From positions 407,263 through 471,262 of the forward strand of contig NZ_AOLW01000015.1 in assembly GCF_000336615.1 (NCBI RefSeq): DNA of 64,000 nucleotides, in the 5' to 3' direction. A model generated the notes under the pieces. That model saw only the letters and a list, made by a program, of their open reading frames with translations. It was not told where the DNA came from and made no database searches. A program made the position numbers and the translations under genes. Positions within the stretch are counted from its first letter, which is position 1, and each line of letters begins with the position of its first letter. Positions 41,675 to 51,770 of the stretch are shown here, piece after piece. The DNA is from Haloarcula amylolytica JCM 13557 (GTDB lineage Archaea > Halobacteriota > Halobacteria > Halobacteriales > Haloarculaceae).

Positions 41675-43060
41675 GTGAGTCGTCTTCGCCACCCGCTGGT
41701 ACAGGTCGCAGTGACGGTTTCTCTGACTGTTGGCTGGATATATCTGTTCGTCACTGGTACCGAAGTCGGAAACGTGACGACCGTCGCCGTCAGCGGGATC
41801 GCGGTCCTCGGGGCGTCGTTCCTGCTGGCGTGGGGCGCTGAAACGGCCGAGAAAGACGTGCCGAGATCGTTCGCTATCGCCGTTCTCGCCGTTCTCGCAG
41901 TCGCCCCCGAATACGCCGTCGACGCGCTGTACGCCTGGAACGCCGGAGCTGGTGGAGCGACAACGGAAGCCTGTCAGCAGTTTTCCCCGGCGGAGATCGA
42001 AGCGGGCGCGACATCGCTGGCCAGGGCCTGTCACGATGCGAACCTGGCTATCGCGAACATGACCGGCGCGAACCGCATCCTCATCGGCATCGGCTGGGCG
42101 GGCATCGCCGTGTTCACCGTCTGGCGGGCCGCGAAAACCCGAGACCCCGCAGTACAGAAACGCGACGGGTTCCTGCGGGACGCCGTCCAACTGGACACCG
42201 ACATCGCGACCGAGATATCCTTCCTCTTTCTGGCGACGATGTGGGCGTTTCTCGTCCCCCTTGGCGGCGGTATCGGTATCTTCGATACGCTGTTTCTGGT
42301 CGGGCTCTACGTCGCCTACATCGGGCTCGTCCTCAAGTCCGACATCGAACACAGCGAGCACACCGTCGGCGTGCCGAAGTACTTCCAGGAGTGGTCGCTG
42401 CCGTGGCGGCCGCTGGTCGTTCTGGCGCTGTTTGGCTACTCCGGCGCGATGATTTTCACGGCCGTCGAGCCGTTCGCGCACGGCCTCGAAGAAATCGGCG
42501 TCGCGAACGGAATCCCCGAGTTCTTCATGATCCAGTGGGTCGCCCCGCTGGCGAGCGAGTCGCCCGAACTCATCGTCGTCGCCGTGCTGGTCAACAAGGC
42601 CCGGTCGACGGCCGGGTTCAACGCGCTCATCTCCTCGAAGCTCAATCAGTGGACGCTGCTCATCGGGACTATTGCGGTGGTGTACTCCATCGCGCTCGGC
42701 GAGTACGGCGTCCTGCCGTTCGACGCCAGACAGGGCGCGGAGATATGGATTACGGCGGCCCAGTCCTTCTTCGCGCTCGCCATCCTGGTCAACTTCGAGA
42801 TCAGTATCCGCGAAGCGGTCGCGCTGTTCGCGCTGTTCATCTCGCAGGTGATTCTGGAGTTCGCTATCATCAGGGACCTCCTCGACCTGCCGATATCGAG
42901 TCACGACCTCCTGCTGGCGTACACGGGGATGTATCTCGTCGTCGGGATGGCGCTGTTCGTCCAGCGCCGCGAGGCGCTGAAACACCTGTTCGGGCTGGCC
43001 GGTGACGCCGTCCGGACCGCGATGGGCCGTGAACCGATCCACCCGGAGAACGCCGACTGA
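41675..43060 (+). CDS. Sodium/calcium exchanger-family membrane protein
   Basis: The protein has 461 residues from a GTG at 41675. About 11-12 hydrophobic helices are visible. The two acidic alpha-repeats are VLAVAPEYAVDALYAW and WVAPLASESPELIVVAVLVN, with NALISSKLNQWTLLIGT following. These resemble CaCA-family ion-binding repeats (GNxxPE-like PE motifs). It is likely a cation/Na+ or H+ antiporter. Its stop overlaps the next gene start (TGATG). Confidence 0.85.
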   Translation: MSRLRHPLVQVAVTVSLTVGWIYLFVTGTEVGNVTTVAVSGIAVLGASFLLAWGAETAEKDVPRSFAIAVLAVLAVAPEYAVDALYAWNAGAGGATTEACQQFSPAEIEAGATSLARACHDANLAIANMTGANRILIGIGWAGIAVFTVWRAAKTRDPAVQKRDGFLRDAVQLDTDIATEISFLFLATMWAFLVPLGGGIGIFDTLFLVGLYVAYIGLVLKSDIEHSEHTVGVPKYFQEWSLPWRPLVVLALFGYSGAMIFTAVEPFAHGLEEIGVANGIPEFFMIQWVAPLASESPELIVVAVLVNKARSTAGFNALISSKLNQWTLLIGTIAVVYSIALGEYGVLPFDARQGAEIWITAAQSFFALAILVNFEISIREAVALFALFISQVILEFAIIRDLLDLPISSHDLLLAYTGMYLVVGMALFVQRREALKHLFGLAGDAVRTAMGREPIHPENAD

Positions 43061-44415
43061 TGCTCGGAATCGTCGTCTCACACGCTGACGCGGCGTCGAC
43101 CCACATCGGCGAGCACCTGCGCTCTCTGCGGGACTGGGAAACGAGCGTCGACGAGACACGACCCGATGCCGAGGGCGGCGGAACGGTCTACCGGACTGAC
43201 AGCGTGGAACTCCGCGAGTTCGAGGCGTTACATCTGGATATCGAAAACGTCCCGGCGGCGTTCGAGGACCCGGATCTGCTGGTGTTCGCCTCGAAACACG
43301 CCGGCGAGACCGACGAACTCCTGACGGCTCACCACACCGGGAACTTCGGCGTCGCGGAGTTCGGCGGCGAGGACGGCCAGTTCGCGCGCGCCTGTCCCGG
43401 TGCGCACGAGGCCGTGGTTTCGGCGCTCCAGCGCCACGCCCCGCCGGACTACGAGGTCGGCATGGAGTGTACCCACCACGGTCCGACGGAGGTCGGTGTG
43501 CCGTCGATGTTCGTCGAGGTCGGCAGCGCGGAGCCACAGTGGGCGGACCCCGACGCCGCCGAAGCCGCCGCCAGGGCGATACTGGACCTCGCCGACGAGC
43601 CGGCCGACAAGCCGCGGGAAAACGGGACGCGCCGCCACCTCCTCGGCGTCGGCGGCGGCCACTACGCCCCGCGTTTCGAGCGGGTCGTCCGCGAGACGGA
43701 CTGGGCGGTCGGCCACATCGCCGCCAACTGGTCCTTGGACGCGCTGGCAGAGTGGGCCGACAGCGACGCGGAGCGCGACGCCGTTCTCGAACGCGCTTTG
43801 GCGGCCAGTGCGGCCGACTACGCCCTCATGGAGGGTGACCGGCCGGACCTCCAGGCAGCGATCGAGTCGCTGGGCTACCGTGTCATCAGTGAGACGTTCG
43901 TTCGGGAGACGACCGGTGTCGACCTGGGCCTCGTCGAGACGCTGGAAGACGCTGTCCGGCCGGTCGACGATGGTCTCAGGTTCGGAGAGCTTGCGCCCGG
44001 GTACGACGGGGAATGGACCGTAATCGACCTCCCGAGCGAGCTTATTTCGGACGTGCGCGGTGTCGATAGCGAGGCACTGCGTGAGACTATCGAACGCCAG
44101 TCCATCGCGTACGCGACCGAGCAAAACGGGACTGTCCTCACCGGACCGATTGTCTGTCCGGCGGCGACAGAAATAGAAGCGGTCGTCGAACCGCTGGTCG
44201 AAATCCTCGAACGGCGCTTCGACAGCGTCGACTGGACCGCGGACGAACTGGTCGCCCGGGAGACGGCGTTCGACCCGGACCTCGCACGAACGGCCGGTAT
44301 CCCCGAAGGGCCCAAGTTCGGGAAACTCGCCTCGGGCCAATCCGTCGAAATCGGCGGCGAAGAGATTGGCCCGGAGCGTTTCCAGCGCGAGCGTATACGT
44401 CGATATACGCTGTGA
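43060..44415 (+). CDS. dtdA: D-aminoacyl-tRNA deacylase (archaeal DTD2 type) with C-terminal extension
   Basis: The protein has 451 residues starting MLGIVVSHADAASTHIGEHL. ASKHAGETDELLTAHHTGNF, MECTHHGPTEVGVPSMFVEV and LGVGGGHYAPRFERVVRETD are the conserved His-rich blocks. It removes D-amino acids from mischarged tRNA. The family core is about 270 residues; the extra C-terminal part of about 170 residues (from ETTGVDLGLVE on) is likely haloarchaeal. It is coupled to the exchanger gene. Confidence 0.92.
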   Translation: MLGIVVSHADAASTHIGEHLRSLRDWETSVDETRPDAEGGGTVYRTDSVELREFEALHLDIENVPAAFEDPDLLVFASKHAGETDELLTAHHTGNFGVAEFGGEDGQFARACPGAHEAVVSALQRHAPPDYEVGMECTHHGPTEVGVPSMFVEVGSAEPQWADPDAAEAAARAILDLADEPADKPRENGTRRHLLGVGGGHYAPRFERVVRETDWAVGHIAANWSLDALAEWADSDAERDAVLERALAASAADYALMEGDRPDLQAAIESLGYRVISETFVRETTGVDLGLVETLEDAVRPVDDGLRFGELAPGYDGEWTVIDLPSELISDVRGVDSEALRETIERQSIAYATEQNGTVLTGPIVCPAATEIEAVVEPLVEILERRFDSVDWTADELVARETAFDPDLARTAGIPEGPKFGKLASGQSVEIGGEEIGPERFQRERIRRYTL

Positions 44416-44518
44416 ACACTGGCGCGTCAGCCGGTAAAACTAGGACTCAACACGTCAGACGTGCGTCAGACGTAGGGGGAAAACTAATAACTGTTCGTCT
44501 GCAAGGGGGTTTTAAATT

Positions 44519-45679
44519 ATGGATTCGATAATTGACGACGCTATCGACGAGGCAGAACAAGACGGGGAGGACGCGGCTGGCGGAACTGTCGACGAAACGA
44601 CATCGTCGCCGTCCCAGGACATGTCCACGTCCGGGACGATGTCCGACGAGGAACTGGCAAGCGTCGTCAAGGACCTCGAAACGAAGATCACTGTCGTCGG
44701 CTGTGGCGGTGCCGGCGGGAACACGGTCACCCGGATGATGGAGGAGGGCATCCACGGGGCCAAGCTCGTCGCCGCAAACACCGACGCACAGCACCTCGCC
44801 GACGAGGTGGCCGCCGACACCAAGATCCTCATCGGCCGCAAGCGCACCGGCGGCCGCGGTGCGGGTTCGGTCCCGAAAATCGGCGAGGAGGCCGCCCAGG
44901 AGGACATCGAGGACATCCAGCAGTCTATCGACGGCTCGGACATGGTGTTCGTCACCGCAGGTCTCGGCGGCGGGACCGGGACGGGTGCGGCCCCGGTCGT
45001 CGCACAGGCCGCCCAGGAAGCCGGCGCACTCACCATCTCTATCGTGACGATTCCCTTTACTGCGGAGGGTGAGCGCCGCCGTGCCAACGCCGACGCCGGC
45101 CTCGAACGACTTCGGTCGGTCTCCGATACGGTCATCGTCGTGCCGAACGACCGTCTGCTGGACTACGCGCCTTCGATGCCGCTGCAGGACGCGTTCAAGA
45201 TCTGTGACCGCGTGCTGATGCGCTCGGTCAAGGGCATGACCGAACTGATCACCAAGCCCGGCCTCGTCAACGTGGACTTCGCCGACGTTCGGACCATCAT
45301 GGAGAACGGCGGTGTCGCAATGATCGGCCTCGGCGAATCCGACTCCGAGAACAAGGCCCAAGACTCCATCCGCTCGGCGCTCCGCTCGCCGCTACTTGAC
45401 GTGGAGTTCGACGGTGCGAACTCCGCGCTCGTCAACGTCGTCGGCGGCCCCGACATGAGCATCGAGGAAGCCGAGGGCGTCGTCGAGGAGATCTACGACC
45501 GCATCGACCCCGACGCTCGCATCATCTGGGGCGCGTCGGTCAACAACGAGTTCGAGGGCAAGATGGAGACGATGATCGTCGTCACCGGCGTCGAGAGCCC
45601 ACAGATCTACGGCCAGAGCGAGGCCGAACAGGAGAAGGCCGCCCAGCAACTCGGCGAAGACATCGACTACGTCGACTGA
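44519..45679 (+). CDS. ftsZ1: Cell-division protein FtsZ1
   Basis: The protein has 386 residues starting [39 protein letters not shown] opens the GTPase domain. The tubulin signature [20 protein letters not shown] is near residues 144-163. The T7 catalytic residues are in [13 protein letters not shown]. An acidic N-terminal extension of about 55 residues is typical of haloarchaeal FtsZ1. The usual haloarchaeal neighbours secE and spt5 follow, here after an inserted two-gene chemosensory module. Confidence 0.95.
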   Translation: MDSIIDDAIDEAEQDGEDAAGGTVDETTSSPSQDMSTSGTMSDEELASVVKDLETKITVVGCGGAGGNTVTRMMEEGIHGAKLVAANTDAQHLADEVAADTKILIGRKRTGGRGAGSVPKIGEEAAQEDIEDIQQSIDGSDMVFVTAGLGGGTGTGAAPVVAQAAQEAGALTISIVTIPFTAEGERRRANADAGLERLRSVSDTVIVVPNDRLLDYAPSMPLQDAFKICDRVLMRSVKGMTELITKPGLVNVDFADVRTIMENGGVAMIGLGESDSENKAQDSIRSALRSPLLDVEFDGANSALVNVVGGPDMSIEEAEGVVEEIYDRIDPDARIIWGASVNNEFEGKMETMIVVTGVESPQIYGQSEAEQEKAAQQLGEDIDYVD

Positions 45680-45779
45680 ACTGCCTCGTCGTCTCAGTTT
45701 TCTGACTCTCCCTAGCTGCCAGTAAATGAATTTATCTCCACACGTTTGCTATCATAAATGATACTCTCGCCGAAAAGCG

Positions 45780-45785
45780 TTTATC
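45780..45785 (+). promoter_or_regulatory. TATA box for the binding-protein/transducer pair
   Basis: TTTATC lies 23-28 nt ahead of the ATG at 45808, fitting a leaderless transcript that starts the binding-protein gene. The gap after ftsZ1 (45680-45807) also has AATTTATC near 45729 and two weak AT-rich stretches, but no gene. Confidence 0.45.
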
Positions 45786-45807
45786 CGGAAATTCTAACTC
45801 TCTTCGC

Positions 45808-47046
45808 ATGTACTCAGATTCGAGGCGTAATGTTCTCAAAAAGTGTCTGACCGTTGGGAGCTTGGGACTCTCATCCGGTTGTCTCGGTTCTCTGGGCGGA
45901 GGTGGTGACACTGTTCAGTTTGGTGCACTCCTCCCACTCAGTGGTGCGCTCGCCCCACTCGGACAACACGGCAAGCGCATGGTCGAGCAGGCAGCAAGCG
46001 ACGTCAACGCCGCCGGTGGTATCGGCGGTAACGACGTCGAAGTGACCATTCTTGATACCGAGGCGAACGCCGAAACCGCGGTAGAGCAGTACGGATCACT
46101 CGTCGACCGTGGTGTCATCGGCTTCGTCGGCGGCCTCGTCAGTGACGCGTCGCTCGCTCTCGCTCCGGAAGCAGCCAGCGACGAAATCATGGAGGTCAGC
46201 CCCGCCAGTACTGCCCCGCAGCTATCGACTGCCGGCCGAGCCAACGGGCGGAAATACTTCGGTCGAACGGTGCCGAGTGACGGGACGCAAGCGGTGGTGA
46301 TGGCGAAGGCCGTCGACGACCCGCTGTACATCGATGCGGACTCCGTCGCGTTACTGAGCATCGACAACTCGTTCGGTGCCGGACTGGCCGAAGTGCAGCG
46401 CGACGTACTCGACGCCGAGGTCGTCGCCGATATTCGGTATGACCCGTCGTCGGAATCGTTCGACGACACGCTCGCAGACGTGTTCCAGAACGACCCTGAT
46501 GCCGTCAGCTTCACCAGTGTCTCCGGTCAGGAGCGCGGTATCCTTGATGCGTACAGCCAGTCGGAGTACGACGTTCCATGGGTGTTGTCTGCAGGGATGT
46601 TCGGTAGTGACCTCCCGTCGTATTACGAAGGGTTCTACAGCGCATCGCTGTCCTCTGCGCGAACGCAAGCGTACTTCGAGCTCGTCCGCCGACTCTCGGA
46701 CATCGATGATCCCCGAGCGTACTCGGTCAACGCGTACGACGCGCTGTTTTTGATGGCGTGTGCCGCCGAACAGGCCGGCGAAAGCAGCGGTCCGGCAATC
46801 GCCGAGACCATTCAGTCAGTCTCCGGCGGGTCTGGACACACTGTCTCTGTCGGCGACTTCGGTCGCGTTCGGTCACTCACTGAAGCAGGCCGGGCAGTGA
46901 ATTACCAGGGCGCATCCGGAAGCGTCGACCTGACGGCTGACCTCGAACCGCTGAGTTCGTACCTGATCGAGCGGGTCACTAACGGGGCGGTCGAGTCGCT
47001 GGAGCTATTGCAACCGCAGTTCTTCAAATCGGGAGGGAACCGATGA
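45808..47046 (+). CDS. ABC-type amino-acid (Leu/Ile/Val-like) substrate-binding lipoprotein
   Basis: The protein has 412 residues. A lipobox is visible in [16 protein letters not shown] (Cys near residue 26). The mature part begins [20 protein letters not shown], the type I periplasmic-binding fold. [13 protein letters not shown] and [20 protein letters not shown] follow. There is no neighbouring permease or ATPase. It overlaps the transducer gene by 4 nt, so it most likely presents a ligand to that receptor, as BasB does to BasT in Halobacterium (analogy). Confidence 0.88.
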   Translation: MYSDSRRNVLKKCLTVGSLGLSSGCLGSLGGGGDTVQFGALLPLSGALAPLGQHGKRMVEQAASDVNAAGGIGGNDVEVTILDTEANAETAVEQYGSLVDRGVIGFVGGLVSDASLALAPEAASDEIMEVSPASTAPQLSTAGRANGRKYFGRTVPSDGTQAVVMAKAVDDPLYIDADSVALLSIDNSFGAGLAEVQRDVLDAEVVADIRYDPSSESFDDTLADVFQNDPDAVSFTSVSGQERGILDAYSQSEYDVPWVLSAGMFGSDLPSYYEGFYSASLSSARTQAYFELVRRLSDIDDPRAYSVNAYDALFLMACAAEQAGESSGPAIAETIQSVSGGSGHTVSVGDFGRVRSLTEAGRAVNYQGASGSVDLTADLEPLSSYLIERVTNGAVESLELLQPQFFKSGGNR

Positions 47047-49496
47047 GTTCGCTCCCGAGCCGGCTGGTTCAGGCGACGGAGCGTGCGCTCCCTGACGTCA
47101 TTCGGCGTCGGTACGCGGCGAAGTTCGGCGTCCTGTTGCTCGGCGTGGTCGTCTTACTTGCACTCGGTGGGGCAGCCATCAACCTCGAAACGGGGGCGCT
47201 GGTCGAGTCACAGACAGAGGATCAAATCCGCGGTGTCGCGGAGTCCCAATCGAGTTCCGTCTCAACTTGGGTCTCGAACAAGCAGTCGACAGCGTCGTTC
47301 CTCGCGGCGTCTATCGGTGACCGGTCCGAGTCCACCTCGGACAGAGAACACCAGCGGTGGCTCGAACAGAAGCTCATTGGGTTACCGGGAGACGTCCGGG
47401 CGCTTCATTACGTCGACGCCGCTGACGGCACAGTCACCGCCAGCACCGACGACGAACTGAACGGCGTCGCACTGAGCGACGTCGACGATCCGTGGACCGA
47501 CGCGAGTGGCGCAGTCGTCTCGTCGGGACCGACGGGCACGTCCGAAGCGTACAAGAGCAGTAACGAATCGGTTATCGCGTTCGTCCAACCACTGGCCGGG
47601 AGCGACGAATACGTCGTGCTGACGGCGTCGCTCGAGGCGCGCTCTCACGAGTTCACGTCACCGTTTGCGACCGGCGACGTGAAGGTCGTCGGGTCGAACG
47701 GACAGATCATTCTCGACAACCGGAAGAGTTCTATTCTCGAAGAGTACGCAGCGACCGGGGACGCGACCGACACGAGTGTCGAAGCAGCACTGAACGGCGA
47801 GACCGGCTACAAGTCCGTCTCCGCCAGAACGGGCATGGAAGACGGCCAGTACGTGATGGCGTACACGCCGGTCACCGGCACTGAGTGGGCGTTGCTGTAT
47901 CACGTCCCGCAGGACCGCGCGTTCGCCCTGCAGTCGGCTGTCTCCGAGAACATCGCGCTCCTCCTGGCGCTTGCCGTGGGGGCACTGTTCGTCGTCGGCG
48001 TGACAATCGGGCGTGGAACCGCGAACGCGCTCTCCCGCGTGGCCGAAAGCGCCGAGGACATCGCCGCCGGTGAGATCAACAGTACCCTCCCCGAGACCAC
48101 GCGCGTCGACGAGATGGGGCAACTGTACGACTCATTCGCGTCGATGCAGGCGTACCTGACAACCGCCGCGAATCAGGCCGACGCGCTCGCTGACAAGCGG
48201 TTCGACGACCCGGCGCTCGACGAGAGCATCCCCGGTGAGTTCGGTGCGGCGCTGGAGGAGATGGGCGAGGACATCCAGACGTTGATTACCGACGTCGAAG
48301 CCGCCAGAGACGAGGCGGAGGCGGCGAAAGAAGACGCCGAGGCGATGGCGTCCGCCCTCGAAGCGAAGGCGGCCGAGTTCAGCGACGTGATGGACAAGTC
48401 GGCGGCCGGAGACCTCACCCAGCGGATGGCCACCGACAGCGACTACGACGCGATGGTCGACATCGCGGAGAGCTTCAACGAGATGATCACGGAGCTCGAA
48501 CGGACGGTCAACCGCATCGAAGGGTTCGCCGGAACCGTCGACAGTTCGACGGAGACGATCTCCGCGAGCGCACAGGAAGTGCGGTCGGCCAGCGAGTCGG
48601 TGAGCGAGTCGGTGCAACAGATCGCCGAAGGCGCTGACGAGCAAAACCGGAACATCCAGCAGGTGAGCGACGAGATGACCGACCTCTCGGCGACCGTCGA
48701 GGAAATCACCTCGTCCACCGACGAAGTCGCGTCGAAGTCACAACAGGCCGTCAACGACGGCGAGTCCGGCCGCGAATACGCTGAGCAAGCCGCCGCCGAA
48801 ATCGAAGCACTCGAACGGAAGTCCACCGAGGCTATCGAACAGGTGGAGTCCCTCGCTGAGGAGATGGAGCGCATCGGCGAAGTCACGACGCTCATCGACG
48901 AAATCGCGGAGCAGACGAACATGCTCGCGCTCAACGCGAACATCGAAGCCGCTCGGGCCGGTGAGGCGGGCGAAGGGTTCGCCGTCGTGGCCCGCGAGAT
49001 CAAGACGCTCGCCGAGGAGACGCAGGAAGCAACGACCGATATCGAGTCGATGATCGACGACATTCGGTCCCGGACCGACACCACTGTCGAGGACATGCAG
49101 GAGATGGGTGAGAGCGTCGACACCGGGAAGAAAACGGTCGAAAACGCGACGGACTCGCTGACCAGTATCGTCCAGCAGGTCAACGAGGCAAACGACGGCG
49201 TCCAGGCTATCAGCGACGCGACCGACGAGCAGGCGGCTTCGATGGAAGAGGTCGTCTCGATGGCCGAGGAAGTCGGCTCGATCAGCGAGGAGACGTCCGC
49301 CGAGGCCGAGAACGTCGCCGCGTCCGCCGAGGAACAGACGGCGTCGATCACGGAGGTCACCGAGAAGATACAGTCGCTCTCCAGTCAGGCGACAGACCTC
49401 AAGGAGCTCATCGACCAGTTCGAAACCGGCGATGCCGGTGACGGCAGTGAACTGGGAGCACACGGATCGGACGGGACTGCGTTGACCGACGACTAA
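47043..49496 (+). CDS. Methyl-accepting chemotaxis transducer (BasT-like)
   Basis: The protein has 817 residues. Transmembrane segments lie at about residues 27-46 and 302-324. Between them is an extracellular Cache-like domain (residues 50-295). HAMP follows at about 325-377 and a second HAMP-like stretch at about 440-490. The signalling hairpin tip is [20 protein letters not shown] near residues 630-650. The C terminus ([13 protein letters not shown]) has no CheR-docking pentapeptide. The upstream overlapping lipoprotein suggests it senses a bound ligand. Methylation-site candidates are the EEITSS and AEEQTAS segments. Confidence 0.93.
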   Translation: MSSLPSRLVQATERALPDVIRRRYAAKFGVLLLGVVVLLALGGAAINLETGALVESQTEDQIRGVAESQSSSVSTWVSNKQSTASFLAASIGDRSESTSDREHQRWLEQKLIGLPGDVRALHYVDAADGTVTASTDDELNGVALSDVDDPWTDASGAVVSSGPTGTSEAYKSSNESVIAFVQPLAGSDEYVVLTASLEARSHEFTSPFATGDVKVVGSNGQIILDNRKSSILEEYAATGDATDTSVEAALNGETGYKSVSARTGMEDGQYVMAYTPVTGTEWALLYHVPQDRAFALQSAVSENIALLLALAVGALFVVGVTIGRGTANALSRVAESAEDIAAGEINSTLPETTRVDEMGQLYDSFASMQAYLTTAANQADALADKRFDDPALDESIPGEFGAALEEMGEDIQTLITDVEAARDEAEAAKEDAEAMASALEAKAAEFSDVMDKSAAGDLTQRMATDSDYDAMVDIAESFNEMITELERTVNRIEGFAGTVDSSTETISASAQEVRSASESVSESVQQIAEGADEQNRNIQQVSDEMTDLSATVEEITSSTDEVASKSQQAVNDGESGREYAEQAAAEIEALERKSTEAIEQVESLAEEMERIGEVTTLIDEIAEQTNMLALNANIEAARAGEAGEGFAVVAREIKTLAEETQEATTDIESMIDDIRSRTDTTVEDMQEMGESVDTGKKTVENATDSLTSIVQQVNEANDGVQAISDATDEQAASMEEVVSMAEEVGSISEETSAEAENVAASAEEQTASITEVTEKIQSLSSQATDLKELIDQFETGDAGDGSELGAHGSDGTALTDD

Positions 49497-49642
49497 CCGA
49501 CGAGTTCGGAACGCCCGTTTCGGCCATCGCTTCGCTCTGTCGACTACTTTTTTCGACGGTGTACCCAAAGCGCTCTGTGAGAGGTGCGGACTCGTCGCCG
49601 CGCACCACAATATAGAAAAGCCACCAGTGGGTACGACCCGCT

Positions 49643-49822
49643 ATGGACGTTCCATACGATCTCACCTCCTACATCCGCGTACTCAAACTGGCGAGTACGC
49701 CGTCGTGGGAGGAGTTCTCCCAGATCGCGAAAATCGCCGGCGCGGGCATCGCGCTGGTCGGACTGCTCGGGTTCATCATCTTCGCCGTGATGACCTTCAT
49801 CCCTGGCAGCAAGCCGGTGTAA
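49643..49822 (+). CDS. secE: Protein translocase SecE (Sec61 gamma)
   Basis: The protein has 59 residues starting MDVPYDLTSYIRVLKLASTP. It is a single-helix SecE with an amphipathic stretch (STPSWEEFSQIAKIAGAGIA) and one membrane helix (LVGLLGFIIFAVMTFI). It stabilises SecY in the translocon. CAATATAGAAAA ends about 24-30 nt upstream of the ATG, so it can be expressed independently of the genes before it. Spt5 follows 4 nt after the stop. Confidence 0.93.
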   Translation: MDVPYDLTSYIRVLKLASTPSWEEFSQIAKIAGAGIALVGLLGFIIFAVMTFIPGSKPV

Positions 49823-49826
49823 ACCG

Positions 49827-50264
49827 ATGGGAATCTACGCAGTCAAAACCACGGCCAGTCAGGAACGCACCGTCGCGGACATGATCATCTCCCGCGAGGA
49901 AGACGAGATCCACGCCGCGCTCGCACCGGACTCGCTCACGAGCTACGTCATGGTCGAAGCGGACGATCACAACGTCTTCGACCGGATCCTCGACGAGATA
50001 CCCCACGCCAACGGCGTCGTGCAGGGGGAGTCCTCGATGGCGGAAGTCGAGCACTTCCTCTCGCCGAAACCGGACGTGGAAGGCATCGCGGAGGGCGACA
50101 TCGTCGAACTCATCGCCGGCCCGTTCAAGGGCGAGAAGGCGCAGGTCCAGCGCATCGACGAAGGCAAGGATCAGGTCACCGTCGAACTGTACGAGGCAAC
50201 GGTCCCGATTCCGGTCACCGTGCGTGGCGATCAGATACGCGTTCTCGACTCCGAAGAGCGGTAG
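49827..50264 (+). CDS. spt5: Transcription elongation factor Spt5 (NusG)
   Basis: The protein has 145 residues starting MGIYAVKTTASQERTVADMI. The NGN domain (SREEDEIHAALAPDSLTSYV to FDRILDEIPHANGVVQGESS) is followed by a KOW domain (IAEGDIVELIAGPFKGEKAQ). It ends VTVRGDQIRVLDSEER. It binds RNA polymerase as a processivity factor with Spt4. Its last 22 codons recur 206 bp downstream as a partial duplicate with only synonymous changes. Confidence 0.95.
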   Translation: MGIYAVKTTASQERTVADMIISREEDEIHAALAPDSLTSYVMVEADDHNVFDRILDEIPHANGVVQGESSMAEVEHFLSPKPDVEGIAEGDIVELIAGPFKGEKAQVQRIDEGKDQVTVELYEATVPIPVTVRGDQIRVLDSEER

Positions 50265-50593
50265 GCACATATCCACCGGCGGAGCCGGTGGTTCACTGGC
50301 CCGAACGACGTGAGGGCCCGCTTTTTCGCCCACGTTTTTCGAGGAGTGGTGCGCGAACACAGTGAGCGTACCCGACGAAGAAAAAGGTGGAGCAGTAGGA
50401 AGCGACGGTCCCGATTCCGGTCACCGTGCGTGGCGACCAGATTCGCGTTCTCGACTCCGAAGAGCGCTGAGCGAAGCGCTCCTCGTTCAACTCGAACGGG
50501 AGCGGAGCGAGCCATGAGACCGTACGGTAGCCTTTTTAGCGAGCTAACGGCGGCGACTAAACTTCCGCCTATGTTTCACAAAGCGCGCAGTCG
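50265..50593. other. Non-coding gap after spt5 containing a partial duplicate of its 3' end
   Basis: A hairpin CCACCGGC-GGA-GCCGGTGG sits near 50273-50291 and a T-run GCTTTTTCGCC near 50321. At 50399-50466 the last 22 codons of spt5 (EATVPIPVTVRGDQIRVLDS then EER) recur with five differences from 50193-50260, all at third positions and all synonymous. The copy ends in TGA, and an in-frame TAG lies just before it. A GAGCGCT/AGCGCTC stem follows. No start codon or intact gene is present. Confidence 0.85.
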
Positions 50594-50893
50594 CTACGCT
50601 TCGCCGCCTTCCAGTCGGTCGATGACCTCGCTCATGTTGGCGGCGGCCTCGACGGACTCCTTGATCTGTTCGCGGCGGCGGACCTCGGCGGCAGAGGCGT
50701 CGTAGGCGCGGACGTACTCCGCGCGGGAGTGTTCGTCGAAGGCGTGCTTGATAGCGAAGTAGCCGTCGGGGACGACGGCACCGCAGACCTTGCACTCGAT
50801 GCGGTCGTGTTCGACCGACTGGTGGATGATAAGCTCCTCGACGCGGTCGAACTGTCTGTCGTCCCCTTCGATGTCGCACTCCCAGCGTGGCAT
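50594..50893 (-). CDS. DUF7565-like protein with a zinc-finger pair
   Basis: The protein has 99 residues from the ATG at 50893 (MPRWECDIEGDDRQFDRVEE). The two putative zinc-binding pairs are CDIEG...HQSVEH and CKVCGAV...HAFDEH, the latter a clear C2H2-style CxxC...H...H. A helical tail (RREQIKESVEAAANMSEVID) follows. It resembles the haloarchaeal DUF7565 family as I recall it. It may bind nucleic acid. Start chosen at the Met after the low-similarity extension to 50938. Confidence 0.72.
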   Translation of the reverse strand: MPRWECDIEGDDRQFDRVEELIIHQSVEHDRIECKVCGAVVPDGYFAIKHAFDEHSRAEYVRAYDASAAEVRRREQIKESVEAAANMSEVIDRLEGGEA

Positions 50894-51008
50894 TTGCTCA
50901 GTGGCATGCGACGCGGGGTTAAAAACGTTGGCTGCCACCTGTCATCGGTCTGTCCCGAAGGCTGCCGAAACGGAAACCCCTAATGGCAGTACGGAGTTAG
51001 CGTTCACC

Positions 51009-51770
51009 GTGCAACCCGAGGGGTACGCCGTTGATCTCCACGTGAAAGTGCTCGACGACGGGGTCGTCGAGCGCGCGAAGGCACGTGGCCTCGACGCGCT
51101 GGTGTACGCGCCGCATTTCACGCGGCTACCGGAGATACGGCGGCAAGCAGAGGCGTTTTCCGACGAAGAGCTGACTGTGTTTCCAGCCAGAGAGATATTT
51201 ACTGGCACCTGGCAACAGCGCAGGCATGTGCTGGCGATTGGCCTCGAAGAGCCGATCCCGGATTTCATCACCTTCGACGGCGCGATGCGAGAGTTGGACC
51301 GTCAGGGCGCAGCCGTGCTCGTCCCCCACCCCGGGTTTCTCAACGTGAGCCTCGGACTGGACGACATCGAAGCGTACGACGACGTTATCGACGCGCTGGA
51401 AGTGTACAACCCCAAGCAACTGTCCCACCACCGAGACCGCGCGCAGTCGTTCACGTCGGAGACCGGCCACGAGCCGTTCGTCTCGTCGTATGCCCACGTT
51501 CGTGGTACCGTCGGCGAGGCCTACGTGAACTTCGCCGAGGCGTTCGACGACGTGGCGGCGCTCAGTGCAGCGCTGAAAGACGACGTGGAGCGGTCGCTGT
51601 TCCATCGTGACGGCCTCTCACACGACATCCGCCGGGCAGTCGAGTGGGCGCACCTGGGGCTGGAAAACACCTGGGGCAAGTTCGACCGGCTGATGCTACA
51701 GGGCACCGAGCCAACTCATCCGGACCACGTCGCGTACAGCGGTCGGTTCGACGATGTGAAAGTGTACTAA
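51009..51770 (+). CDS. PHP-domain phosphoesterase-like protein with an altered first motif
   Basis: The protein has 253 residues from a GTG at 51009 (MQPEGYAVDLHVKVLDDGVV). The expected DxHxH reads VDLHVK, with Lys in place of the second His. ALVYAPHFTR and VLVPHPGFL keep later metal-ligand His, and SSYAHVRGTVG lies near the end. PHP proteins include histidinol phosphatase-type enzymes, and such changes can alter activity. The stop overlaps the convergent gene by 4 nt. Bases 50894-51008 are the divergent promoter gap. Confidence 0.75.
   Translation: MQPEGYAVDLHVKVLDDGVVERAKARGLDALVYAPHFTRLPEIRRQAEAFSDEELTVFPAREIFTGTWQQRRHVLAIGLEEPIPDFITFDGAMRELDRQGAAVLVPHPGFLNVSLGLDDIEAYDDVIDALEVYNPKQLSHHRDRAQSFTSETGHEPFVSSYAHVRGTVGEAYVNFAEAFDDVAALSAALKDDVERSLFHRDGLSHDIRRAVEWAHLGLENTWGKFDRLMLQGTEPTHPDHVAYSGRFDDVKVY

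Noticed and set aside
41672-43537. 621-residue minus-strand frame opposite the exchanger gene
   Set aside because: It overlaps two clear genes (exchanger and DTD2) and its translation is Arg/Pro-rich then charged, with no domain.
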